A stretch of 16,029 nt of DNA from CAYJPK01 sp964372035. Lineage in GTDB: Bacteria > Desulfobacterota > Desulfovibrionia > Desulfovibrionales > Desulfovibrionaceae. The translations under genes and the position numbers were made by a program. Under the pieces are notes generated by a model. That model was not told the origin of the DNA. It did not search any database and worked only from the letters and a program-made list of their open reading frames with translations. Positions 5,636 through 13,648 of the stretch are shown one piece after another. Location: assembly GCA_964372035.1 (NCBI GenBank), contig CAYJPK010000051.1:1-16029 (forward strand). Direction: 5' to 3'. How positions within the stretch are numbered: position 1 is the first letter of the stretch; each line of letters opens with the position of its first letter.

Positions 5636-7681
5636 TTATTTATCTTCAAAACGAATGGTAAAGGTGCAACCTTCATTAGGACGATTATTTACTGAAATTT
5701 TAGCACCATGCGCTTCGAGAATCTTTCTTGAATGGTATAGCCCAATTCCCATACCCCTTGGCTTAGTAGTATTAAATGCTTTAAACACTCCAGCTTCAAC
5801 AACTTCTGGCGCAAGCCCACCTGCCATATCTTCAACATGAAAAACAGGGCTTTTGTCCTCAAAATCAATTGTAACTTTAATATCACTATCTTCTTTTGCT
5901 TCGATAGCATTTAAATAAAGATTTAGAAATACCTTTGCTATTTGATCGCTGTCTGCTATAATTGCAGGGTTTTCACCTGAAATATTTATTCGTGCATTTG
6001 GTATTTGACTAGCAACTTTTTGAGCAAGATCTTTGAGGTAGACTTTTTCTAACTGCAAATCACCGGCATTTGGTAAATGCGCTAACTGGCTAATTAAAAT
6101 TTTCATCTTTCCAACAGTATTTGAAAGTGTTTCGAGCATATCTTTTTGAAATTCAGGGTCAGCAATAAAATTACGTGCATTATTGCTAAGCAGTGAAAGC
6201 GTGTAAACTTGATTTTTTATATCATGTAAAACAAAGGTTCCTAGTTTATCAAAAGCTTTAATTTCTCTATTAAGAGCTTTTTCTTCACTAACACGAAAAC
6301 TTTTTGCAGAAAGACCAATTTGTCTACCCATCGCCTCCATAAGCTCAAAATCTTCATTGTCATACTTTTCTTTGCCATTAATTGGGTGGCCTAAGAGTAA
6401 AAGTCCCTCTGGGCTGTCAGAGGCATGAATTGGTAAAACAATACCTATTTGCATCTTTAATAGTAGCATAAGTGACTGAGCAGAGAAGTTTTTAAGGTCA
6501 TTAGGTGTTACAAATAAAGGCTTTGGATCACTATGTAATAGGTGAAGAAAATCTTTGTCAGTGAAATCTAATTCAGAATTTTTATCTACTTCATAATAAA
6601 ATGATTGCCCCATCGAATTAGGATACTCTGTATCGACCGGTATATAAATTGCGCCAAGTCGACCAAAAGTGTCACAAAAGCTTATAAGCGTAGCATCAAT
6701 AAAGGAATTATAGTCAACAGCACGTGAAAGATGCTCACTAAATTGCATCCATTGTAGGCGATAATCATATTTTTCATTATAGAAATTTCTTTGTATCCAA
6801 ATCATGACTGTTCGTCTTAAACTTTGTGATAATAAGATAGCAATACCACCGCAAAACAGAGTGATTGTAAGTATCATAATAACACTTTGCGTAAAGCTAC
6901 CACCAAAAACCCTATTACCTTCACGTGCTATGCCAAGACCAATGAAGTAAAGTCCTGAAATAACAGCGACTACAGAGCGAAAAACAATTTTACGAGAAAT
7001 AAGCACTTCATTGCTTTTTCTCTTCCATTCAGAATAAAGTATAAACACAGTACCTAGGCAAATGCCAATATTGCGCATTGAAATATTGCGTATATCAATC
7101 ATTTTATATAACAGACCCTGTGAGGCATAAATCATTAAAAAGACAAAAACAATGCCAATGCCAAGCAAGGCAATTTTAATTCGCCATTGCTCACTATGTA
7201 TACTATTACGAAGTGTGCTTTCTAAATTGCCAATAGAAATAATATACATCAGTGAAATATATAGATAAACATAGAAGCTTGCTTGTTCCAAGAAAATAAC
7301 TGGTTCGGCCTGAAAATCGGTTTGATAAAAATAAGCAGAATTTGGCAGAAACAACATAATTCCAAAGGTTAATAAAGAAAATACAAATAAATAAATATCA
7401 GTTCTTTTAAAGCTTTTAATTGAGCTTACCCTTGCAAAAGTGAGTGAAAAAAGTAAACATGCAGGCGCTAGCAAAACTTGAATATATAATCGAATAGGAA
7501 TTAACTTGTCTGAATATATTGGGTATGAAAATAAAGCTTGGTCTACAAGAATATACCCAATCAGCAATAAAATTGCAGGTAATAGATACTTTCTTTCATA
7601 TGAAGCGTGACGTAAGCAAATTGTAACAGCTAAACTGAGCAGTAAAACAATAGTACAAAAAGTCGAAAAACTAAATAACAT
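5636..7681 (-). CDS. prsK: PrsK, membrane histidine kinase of the PEP-CTERM system
   Basis: This is a 681-residue sensor kinase. About the first 290 residues are strongly hydrophobic with many membrane helices. A GAF-like region follows (about 320-465), then the dimerisation and phosphoacceptor domain with H486 in FVLHDIKN, and the ATPase domain with N-box FLNLYLNAIEA (585-595), EDMAGGL (617-623) and GMGIGLYHS (643-651). Length, order and the HDIKN form of the H-box agree with the PrsK family (TIGR02916). It would autophosphorylate in response to an unknown membrane or cytoplasmic cue and pass the phosphate to D53 of PrsR. The start is supported by GAGG seven bases upstream of the ATG. It lies 29 bases after the EpsI-family gene, so it may share the biosynthetic transcript, though a local promoter cannot be excluded. 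Confidence 0.94.
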   Translation of the reverse strand: MLFSFSTFCTIVLLLSLAVTICLRHASYERKYLLPAILLLIGYILVDQALFSYPIYSDKLIPIRLYIQVLLAPACLLFSLTFARVSSIKSFKRTDIYLFVFSLLTFGIMLFLPNSAYFYQTDFQAEPVIFLEQASFYVYLYISLMYIISIGNLESTLRNSIHSEQWRIKIALLGIGIVFVFLMIYASQGLLYKMIDIRNISMRNIGICLGTVFILYSEWKRKSNEVLISRKIVFRSVVAVISGLYFIGLGIAREGNRVFGGSFTQSVIMILTITLFCGGIAILLSQSLRRTVMIWIQRNFYNEKYDYRLQWMQFSEHLSRAVDYNSFIDATLISFCDTFGRLGAIYIPVDTEYPNSMGQSFYYEVDKNSELDFTDKDFLHLLHSDPKPLFVTPNDLKNFSAQSLMLLLKMQIGIVLPIHASDSPEGLLLLGHPINGKEKYDNEDFELMEAMGRQIGLSAKSFRVSEEKALNREIKAFDKLGTFVLHDIKNQVYTLSLLSNNARNFIADPEFQKDMLETLSNTVGKMKILISQLAHLPNAGDLQLEKVYLKDLAQKVASQIPNARINISGENPAIIADSDQIAKVFLNLYLNAIEAKEDSDIKVTIDFEDKSPVFHVEDMAGGLAPEVVEAGVFKAFNTTKPRGMGIGLYHSRKILEAHGAKISVNNRPNEGCTFTIRFEDK

Positions 7682-7710
7682 AACTTAACCTCATTTAAGT
7701 TTAACTAAAC

Positions 7711-8340
7711 TTATGATGGAAGATGGTTCTTTAATAGTGGGTATGCACTTTCAAAAAAATCTTGCATCGTTTTCTTTTCTAATTCTTTATTATCTAAATC
7801 AATACCAAGTCTTATAAAAGCTGCATCTTTACGATTACTTGTTAGCATTCCTAAAAATTCAGCAACTTTCATATCTAAATCATCAGTAATAACTTCACCA
7901 CGTACCTGATACCAATAATAAAAAGCCATGTCTTCACCATCTTTTTCAAGAACAGCTCTTACTATTTTTATATTGGAGTCCATGTGCTTCATTGTAATGT
8001 CTTCAATACTTGTAAACTCCCAACCACCACCAGGAAGACAGTTCTTAGGGGAGTGTATTGGGCCAGCTGATGGTGAACCGTCATGATAGCCAACATAAAG
8101 GCTAATAGGCACGCCGCTTGAGTTTGCGTATGTACGCATAAGATAATCAGTAGGGCGTAAAATTCGTAAGGTGTTTTCATCAAAAATAGTATCACGAGCA
8201 ATATGCCATGAACCGAAATGTTTTGGTATTTCAGTTAGTTTCTGAACCTTAGGTGTTATTAAGCTTCTAGAGTTATAGACTAAATGTAAGCCAACTCCTA
8301 ATAATAATACGACAGTTATGAATAAAATTTTATTACGCAT
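7711..8340 (-). CDS. epsI: EpsI-family exosortase-associated protein
   Basis: A 209-residue protein with one N-terminal hydrophobic segment (about 4-20) that should anchor it facing the periplasm. It carries the hallmark HSPKNCLPGGGWE (residues 96-108), whose conserved His, Cys and Pro-Gly define the EpsI family (TIGR02914). In other genomes this domain is either fused to the C-terminus of the exosortase or encoded directly after it; here it is separate and overlaps the exosortase gene by 8 bases. Its biochemical role is not established; it is thought to support polysaccharide production or exosortase function. I chose the ATG at 8340 rather than the GTG at 8346 because AGAGG lies five bases before the ATG and the GTG sits within this Shine-Dalgarno region. 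Confidence 0.9.
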   Translation of the reverse strand: MRNKILFITVVLLLGVGLHLVYNSRSLITPKVQKLTEIPKHFGSWHIARDTIFDENTLRILRPTDYLMRTYANSSGVPISLYVGYHDGSPSAGPIHSPKNCLPGGGWEFTSIEDITMKHMDSNIKIVRAVLEKDGEDMAFYYWYQVRGEVITDDLDMKVAEFLGMLTSNRKDAAFIRLGIDLDNKELEKKTMQDFFESAYPLLKNHLPS

Positions 8341-9193
8341 TTGCACCTCTATTTAGTTTGAAAGGCAAGCTAGACAAAATGCTACCCACCAGAGCTGTTA
8401 AAATGAGAGCGACTATGAATACTATATAACCTGCAAAGTCATGAAAAAAGCCCTCTGCAACTTGAGCTCCATAATAGCGTGCGAGCACTCCTGTTATGAA
8501 AACTCTAGCTATGTTTGTAATGACTGCAATTGGAATTGTTGCAATAATAAGCAAAGTTTTTCGCCAAGCACCCTCTAGCATTAAAAAGGCATAGGCAGTT
8601 CCAAGTGCAATTAAGCTTATTAATGAGCGCATTCCGCTACAGGCTTCAACAACTTCTAAGGATACGTTAGGCAAAATTATAACATTACCCTCACGAAGTA
8701 CAGGGATACCACAAGCTTGCATGCCTTCCGTTGCAAAAATACTAACAAGACCACGAAGTGGTAGAGCTAAGGCATCATAGATTGTTACTGGAATTGGAAC
8801 CATGAAAACTAAAAAAGCAATTGGTAAAAGTAGTTCTTTGAAAATCTTAAAACCAAAAAAACTAAGCACCATTCCAGCTAAAATAATAATTAATGAAGCA
8901 CGACTCGTAAAAAGTTCATGCACTGTAACGCCAAAAGCAAGTGTGATTAGACCAAAAATAATTAATGAAATCCCCCAGGCAGAGCTTTCAACTTGCATTT
9001 CTTTAATTTTCGGCCATGCCTTGTAAGCAAACCATGCAGATACAAAAGGAATTATAAATCCATGCGAAGAATTTGGATCTGCGTCCCAGTCCCTAACCAT
9101 GCGTGGTACTATTGGATAATAGATAGCGATAAACATTCCAATAAGTAAGAACCACGCCCAAAGATGTTTTTTTAGTGTGTCTGTAATTGTCAT
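8333..9193 (-). CDS. xrtA: Exosortase (XrtA-type likely), PEP-CTERM sorting transpeptidase
   Basis: This polytopic membrane protein of 286 residues has about eight hydrophobic helices. It has the exosortase signature: SHGF near the N-terminus, then the presumed catalytic residues Cys185 in EVVEACSGMRSL, Arg230 in NIARVF and His251 in FFHDFAGY, in the family's usual order. Exosortases process proteins carrying PEP-CTERM signals at the inner membrane; one such substrate is encoded at 1110-1703. Assignment to the XrtA subtype rests on the neighbouring PrsK/PrsR and EpsI genes, not on a subtype motif. I chose the ATG at 9193 because it overlaps the deacetylase stop as ATGA, the typical coupled junction; an in-frame ATG at 9205 would add four residues but has no ribosome-binding site. 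Confidence 0.93.
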   Translation of the reverse strand: MTITDTLKKHLWAWFLLIGMFIAIYYPIVPRMVRDWDADPNSSHGFIIPFVSAWFAYKAWPKIKEMQVESSAWGISLIIFGLITLAFGVTVHELFTSRASLIIILAGMVLSFFGFKIFKELLLPIAFLVFMVPIPVTIYDALALPLRGLVSIFATEGMQACGIPVLREGNVIILPNVSLEVVEACSGMRSLISLIALGTAYAFLMLEGAWRKTLLIIATIPIAVITNIARVFITGVLARYYGAQVAEGFFHDFAGYIVFIVALILTALVGSILSSLPFKLNRGANA

Positions 9194-10347
9194 ATGATAT
9201 TCCATTGGTTTAAGCGAGTGATAGCTCCTCGACCAAGGCGGACTAGTTTATTTGCAGTACGCCTTTCCTCTGTATATAAACAAGTTGCAAGAGGGCTTTG
9301 ATAGCGAAAACTTTCTCCCTCTCCAACTGTTAATGCTCCAAATCTTCTAAAACGAAAACAGCCATAATCATCTATATCTTGTGGCATTTCGCCTGTGTTT
9401 GCAGAAGCAATTGTTGTTCCTTTGTAATATTTTGCGGCAATTTGAAATGTTTTTTCAGAGTAGCCACCACCAGGCCAACAAAGCCATGGTATTTTTTTGT
9501 TTAAATGTGTTGAAAGAATCTTTGCTGCACCACCTAGCTCATGCTCAACTCTTTTATTAAAATCCTCTTCACTTTCAAAATGGCCTTGTGGAAGCTCACT
9601 TTGTAGTTTTTGAGCAAGTTCTTTGAGAGTTTCTTTCCAATTAGGACGTTTAAAAAAATCTTGTCCTTCTTTTGCTACATATTCACGCAAATTACGTGCA
9701 ATCTCTTCATTTGGAAAATATCGTGGACCTGCTAAGGATTTTTGATGCTCATATACAGGTTCGCCCCAAACTTTAGGGTTTCTAGGAGGTTGATTATATT
9801 TGTACTTTATAGATGGATTATCGTTCCAATCCATAAAGTGATAATTATCATCTGGATTGCGAAAATCAATAATCTTAGCACTTACAGGATACCAAGTATG
9901 GCTCATGCAGTGAGATTGCACATCTAAAACGCCAGATTTATCCAAAGCTTGTAATTCACCAATATTAAGAAATCCATCACAAAAAATATCTTCTTTTTCG
10001 TCCTTATGCCACTGTTTGCGTGGTGTTGTATCAGGGTTAATGAAGTCACCTGAAACAAATACTGTTCCGCAAGACTTATATTTTTCTAAAAGCGGTGCAG
10101 CATGCGTCCAGTTGTCAAGATAGCCATCATCAAATGTTAATGCGACAGCTTTTTCTTTAAGTATCCTGCCTGTTAAAATTAATTCTTTATATTCATCTAA
10201 AAGGACAGTTCTATAACCCATTATTTTAAAATATTTCAACATACCTTCAAATTGTTGCCATGGTGTCGTAAGAAAAGACCAAGTCCAATTTGGATTTGGA
10301 TTACTAATAGTATGAAACATTATTGAAGATACCGGAACATGTTTCAT
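9190..10347 (-). CDS. Polysaccharide deacetylase (CE4/NodB-like)
   Basis: A 385-residue protein with CE4 motifs: TFDDGY (71-76), containing the catalytic-base and metal-binding Asp pair, DVQSHCMSH (142-150) with the two metal-binding His, and WPGGGYSE (291-298) lining the active site. It would remove N- or O-acetyl groups from an exopolysaccharide. No signal peptide is visible, so it may act in the cytoplasm on lipid-linked intermediates or reach its target another way. About 140 residues separate the second and third motifs, longer than in a minimal NodB domain, with an aromatic/Pro-rich part (about 160-212) and a charged helical part (about 213-285). The start codon shares one base with the ligase stop (TAATG), and GAGG lies upstream. 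Deacetylases are common in exosortase-linked polysaccharide loci. Confidence 0.9.
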   Translation of the reverse strand: MKHVPVSSIMFHTISNPNPNWTWSFLTTPWQQFEGMLKYFKIMGYRTVLLDEYKELILTGRILKEKAVALTFDDGYLDNWTHAAPLLEKYKSCGTVFVSGDFINPDTTPRKQWHKDEKEDIFCDGFLNIGELQALDKSGVLDVQSHCMSHTWYPVSAKIIDFRNPDDNYHFMDWNDNPSIKYKYNQPPRNPKVWGEPVYEHQKSLAGPRYFPNEEIARNLREYVAKEGQDFFKRPNWKETLKELAQKLQSELPQGHFESEEDFNKRVEHELGGAAKILSTHLNKKIPWLCWPGGGYSEKTFQIAAKYYKGTTIASANTGEMPQDIDDYGCFRFRRFGALTVGEGESFRYQSPLATCLYTEERRTANKLVRLGRGAITRLNQWNII

Positions 10348-11717
10348 TAATTTTTTACCTCACTTAAATCTTCAATTTCACAAACTACTTGGCGATGCTT
10401 TCCACCTTGGGTGCGTGGAATATCATCAACATAGTATATAGTTAAGTTAGCACCAGGGCAAATATCAGTTGAAAAATCTTTTTGAAAACTTGCAAAATCC
10501 TGTTCACTTTTATTTGTAAAATCTTTATTTTTAACGATATATAACTCAATTTCTCTCAAGGATTTTTGGCGAAATTGAAAATTTGCAATGCCAGCAATAG
10601 CACAAACTTGGCGAACAAAAAGGCTGCTATACATTTTTTCACCTGTCGGAGCAAATAAAGTCCCGCCGATTCTTCCCACATTCATTTGCATTAATTCATG
10701 CTCTCGATTACACTTACATTTTTCTTTAGTCGTAATTGGGCTTGCAAAATCTCCTATTTCATAGCGTAATAGGGGCATAGTGTAATTTGTAAGGCTTGTT
10801 AAAATAAGGCGTTGTGCAAGTGTGTCATATTCATGTATAGCATTTTCCTCCAAGGGCAGAAATTCGGTATATGCGCTTGTAGTAAGAATATGCATGTTTG
10901 AATTTTCGCATTCACAAGCAATACTTTGAACCTCTCGTGCACCGTACTGATCATAAACCTTACAGTTAAAACTTTTCTCTATTGTTTTTTTGTAGTGCGG
11001 TAAAAGTTGCTCTGCTGTACTAATCACACCACCTATATTATTAAAAATAATATTATTTTCAGCACAATAAGCCGCAAAATCATTTAAAGCACAGGCATAA
11101 CCATAAAGAAACACTTTTTTGTGACGCTTAATGGCTTTAACCCAATCTTTCATATTGTCATTGCTATAGCGAAAAGCGTTTAATTGTTGAAATCCTGCAA
11201 GCCAAGGCTTTATTCTCCCAAGCTTTTTAGGCTTTAAAAAGTCTTTGGCATTTCCCCAGAGTGAAAAAATCATGTCATCTGCTGTCCAGCCTGCAAAAGA
11301 AAGTATCAATAAAAAATGAGCCTCCATTTCTGAAAAAACTTTTTTATCTTGATAGAAACTAGCAGGGTTACCTGTAGTTCCACCGCTTGAATTAAGTATT
11401 CTTTCTTGCTTTGGAGTTGCAGAAGAACAAAGCTCTTCAAGGTTTTCTTGCATTATTTTTTTTGTTAAAATGGGCAATTTAGCATAATCTTCAAATGAAT
11501 GAATATCTTTTGGCTTTATGCCTAATGAATCAAATAATTTTTTATAATATATTGTTGTATCATAAGCATGTTGAATTAATTTTGAAAGCTCTTCAAATTG
11601 CCTTGAAACTAGTTCATCATGTGAAAGATATTGCAATTTTTGCAATTCTTCAAACCTTTTATAACGCTCGTCACCACGAAGAGCATAGAGTGCTTTTCTT
11701 AAACTAGCTACTAGCAT
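10347..11717 (-). CDS. PaaK/CapK-like adenylate-forming ligase
   Basis: This 456-residue protein belongs to the phenylacetate-CoA ligase/CapK branch of AMP-forming enzymes. Seen: the ATP loop SSGGTTGNP (110-118), YDQYGAREV (255-263), the Cys/His pairs typical of PaaK proteins (CEC near 268-270 with a following MH, and CKC near 334-336), RYEIGD (318-323) and a C-terminal Lys in PRTQGGKHRQ (434-443) where these enzymes have their catalytic lysine. Such proteins activate a carboxylic acid as acyl-AMP. CapK homologues are frequent in capsule loci, but their substrate is generally unknown. Here it might activate an acyl or amino-acid substituent for the polysaccharide, perhaps with the neighbouring acyltransferase (inference). 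GGAGG lies six bases upstream of the ATG, and the gene overlaps the GT4 gene by 7 bases. Confidence 0.87.
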   Translation of the reverse strand: MLVASLRKALYALRGDERYKRFEELQKLQYLSHDELVSRQFEELSKLIQHAYDTTIYYKKLFDSLGIKPKDIHSFEDYAKLPILTKKIMQENLEELCSSATPKQERILNSSGGTTGNPASFYQDKKVFSEMEAHFLLILSFAGWTADDMIFSLWGNAKDFLKPKKLGRIKPWLAGFQQLNAFRYSNDNMKDWVKAIKRHKKVFLYGYACALNDFAAYCAENNIIFNNIGGVISTAEQLLPHYKKTIEKSFNCKVYDQYGAREVQSIACECENSNMHILTTSAYTEFLPLEENAIHEYDTLAQRLILTSLTNYTMPLLRYEIGDFASPITTKEKCKCNREHELMQMNVGRIGGTLFAPTGEKMYSSLFVRQVCAIAGIANFQFRQKSLREIELYIVKNKDFTNKSEQDFASFQKDFSTDICPGANLTIYYVDDIPRTQGGKHRQVVCEIEDLSEVKN

Positions 11718-12832
11718 TCTAAACCTCCAGCGTTATATAGATTATAATATTGTTTTGCCATAATAGTGTCAGACCTTTCTGCAAGAATATAAGAAAGCCC
11801 GTTTTGTGCAAGCTCTTGCCTTTTTTCTTTATTTAAAAATAAATCCTCCATTGCACTTGCTAGGGCTTCTGGATTTTTGGGAGGAACTAGCATGATACGC
11901 TTTGCACTCGACTTGTCATTTAAAGCTGAAATGCCACCAACATCAGTACTGATGACAGCAATTTTACATGACATTGCCTCTAAAATTGCCACCGGCAAGC
12001 CCTCTCTTTGTGAGGATAAAACAAATGTATCCATACTGCGTAAACGCTCTGGAATATCAAGGGCATTTCCTGCCATGTGAACTTTATCTTCTAGCTTAAG
12101 TGAAGAAATTAGCTCTTTAGTTGTTTTTCGCTCTTCGCCATCACCAACTATAAGCAGTCTAAGTTGTGGATATTTTTTTTCTAGTAAGCTAAAGGCTTTG
12201 ATTAAGTTTGGGTGATCTTTAGCTTCTGTAAGTCTTCCAACAGTCCCAAAAACAAAATATTTTTCATTCTCCTCACTTTCGTTATGCCAAGGGAGCTCGG
12301 CTTTATCGCCTAAGGCTGAAAAAAGTGAACTATCCACACCGTTTTCAATTATTTTTACTTTATCAGCTGGAATGTGTAGCTTTGTTATAAAGTACTCTTT
12401 TATTTCTTCATTCACACAGGAAATACCTTGCATATATGGTGCAAAAAAACGTATACCACGGCGAATATTTGAATATTTTTTTATAGAATTAAGGGCATGT
12501 TCAGTATAAACAAGCTTAACTCCAGCAAGCTTTGCAGCAAAAAAAGCAAAAAGCAAAAGATAGCCTGCCTGCACATGTAGTAAGGAAACATCATGCTTGA
12601 GTAGGGCTTTATAAAGCGTGTAGATTGTTTTAATACGTCCACCGCTAGCATTTAGTCCAAAACTTGTAATATTCATAGATTCTGCACAACGAGCTAAATC
12701 ACCCTCAGTGCCATACAAACTAGCTATAATACCATCAAAATTATTTTTATTCTTATCGATGATACTAAGGCAAAGGCGTTCAGCCCCTCCCATATTTAAG
12801 CTCGTTACAAGGTGCATAACAACTGGTTTCAT
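11711..12832 (-). CDS. Glycosyltransferase family 4 (GT-B fold)
   Basis: A 373-residue GT-B enzyme. The N-terminal domain opens with VTSLNMGGAER (9-19), the glycine-rich acceptor-side loop typical of family 4. The C-terminal donor domain has ENGVD (163-167), FGTVGRLTEAKDH (195-207) and the E-x7-E motif EGLPVAILE (277-285) that contacts the nucleotide sugar. It would add one sugar, with retention of configuration, to the lipid-linked repeat unit on the cytoplasmic side. No signal peptide is present; the hydrophobic stretch near 91-104 is probably buried core. It starts with ATG overlapping the acyltransferase stop as ATGA, with AAGG further upstream. The sugar specificity cannot be read from the sequence. 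Confidence 0.92.
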   Translation of the reverse strand: MKPVVMHLVTSLNMGGAERLCLSIIDKNKNNFDGIIASLYGTEGDLARCAESMNITSFGLNASGGRIKTIYTLYKALLKHDVSLLHVQAGYLLLFAFFAAKLAGVKLVYTEHALNSIKKYSNIRRGIRFFAPYMQGISCVNEEIKEYFITKLHIPADKVKIIENGVDSSLFSALGDKAELPWHNESEENEKYFVFGTVGRLTEAKDHPNLIKAFSLLEKKYPQLRLLIVGDGEERKTTKELISSLKLEDKVHMAGNALDIPERLRSMDTFVLSSQREGLPVAILEAMSCKIAVISTDVGGISALNDKSSAKRIMLVPPKNPEALASAMEDLFLNKEKRQELAQNGLSYILAERSDTIMAKQYYNLYNAGGLEC

Positions 12833-13479
12833 TGTGTTTTTTCCTTATTATTAGCTTCTATATCATCAGTTTCTATTATTGCATCAGAAAATTTTTCATC
12901 TTTTTCGCTAAGTCTTGAGCGGATAACTTTTGCTGGAATTCCCCCTGCAATAGAAAAAGCTGGAATTGGATTTGTAACTACACTGCCAGCCGCAATGATA
13001 GAGCCTTCACCAATATCAGCCATAATTATTGCACCAATACCAACCCAACAATTATCACCAATAGTAACAGTACTATATTCTGATTTTTGAAGTCTTATAG
13101 GTGTGTCTAAGTCCTCATAGCTATGTTGATTTTTACCGCTTGTAATACAGATATGCGAAGATAGAATGCAATTTTTTGCAATATGTGATGCGCCTATATT
13201 ACATTGTGCACCAATACTTACATTTTCAGATATTCTTGCTCTTGTATTAGAAAAAGTTGTTAAAAAAGCAATTGAAGTTTCTTGTGAAGTATTTTCTAGT
13301 GATAAACTATAAAACCCAGCTCTTAAAAGTATTCCAAATTTTCCTGGAAAAAGAGCGCAAAATTGTGATGCACCTTGAAAAGCTTCTTCTTTGTTCATAA
13401 AACATGAGCTTAGCTTCCATGAAAGATAAGGAATATATGCAAACACTAAAAAAATAGAACGAATAAGCTTATGCATCAT
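12829..13479 (-). CDS. Left-handed beta-helix acyltransferase (WcaF-like)
   Basis: A 216-residue protein with hexapeptide repeats characteristic of LbH acetyltransferases, running from about residue 82 (ARISENVSIGAQCNIG) to 180 (IGDNCWVGIGAIIMADIG, then IIAAGSVV). His119 in SGKNQHSYEDLDTP is placed like the catalytic His of sugar O-acetyltransferases such as colanic-acid WcaF/MaaA types. The N-terminus (6-27) is hydrophobic and may associate with the membrane. It would transfer an acetyl or other acyl group to a sugar of the polysaccharide. The charged C-terminal tail (190-216) lies beyond the helix. The start is uncertain: adjacent ATGs lie at 13479 and 13476 with only a weak GAG upstream, and the frame stays open into the assembly gap, so a longer N-terminus is possible. 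Confidence 0.87.
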   Translation of the reverse strand: MMHKLIRSIFLVFAYIPYLSWKLSSCFMNKEEAFQGASQFCALFPGKFGILLRAGFYSLSLENTSQETSIAFLTTFSNTRARISENVSIGAQCNIGASHIAKNCILSSHICITSGKNQHSYEDLDTPIRLQKSEYSTVTIGDNCWVGIGAIIMADIGEGSIIAAGSVVTNPIPAFSIAGGIPAKVIRSRLSEKDEKFSDAIIETDDIEANNKEKTQ

Positions 13480-13492
13480 AATGTTCTCGCAC
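13469..13492 (-). CDS. Possible 3' end of the gene interrupted by the assembly gap
   Basis: Left of the gap, one minus-strand frame reads VREHYDA then TAA at 13471-13469, overlapping the start of the acyltransferase by 11 bases. Overlapping ends are the rule in this operon, so this may be the C-terminus of the gene that starts at 13648. Only seven codons are visible. The frame match across 100 placeholder Ns means nothing, because the true gap length is unknown. Confidence 0.35.
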   Translation of the reverse strand: MREHYDA

Positions 13493-13592
13493 NNNNNNNN
13501 NNNNNNNNNNNNNNNNNNNNNNNNNNNNNNNNNNNNNNNNNNNNNNNNNNNNNNNNNNNNNNNNNNNNNNNNNNNNNNNNNNNNNNNNNNNN
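13493..13592. other. Assembly gap of 100 Ns
   Basis: Exactly 100 Ns, the usual placeholder for a scaffold gap of unknown size. It breaks the operon between a glycosyltransferase gene and an acyltransferase gene, and at least one gene enters it from the right. Confidence 0.98.
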
Positions 13593-13648
13593 TAAAAAGG
13601 AGTTTCTCTGCGGCGAATTGATAGTGAGAGCTTAGTTAAAAACCCCAT
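13593..13648 (-). CDS. 5' end of an operon gene cut by the assembly gap
   Basis: A clear gene start: AGGAG six bases upstream of an ATG at 13648, followed by 18 complete codons reading MGFLTKLSLSIRRRETPF before the Ns. The start overlaps the upstream glycosyltransferase by 17 bases, as expected for this tightly packed operon. The basic RRRETPF near the N-terminus recalls short membrane-proximal starts I associate with acyltransferase-like proteins of polysaccharide loci, but that is a weak impression and the product should be treated as unknown. The rest lies in the gap and may end at 13469. Confidence 0.7.

Noticed and set aside
12812..13090. Plus-strand frame of 92 codons opposite the acyltransferase
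   Set aside because: It is antisense to the hexapeptide repeats, whose regular Gly/Ile/Ala codons readily give long open frames on the other strand.
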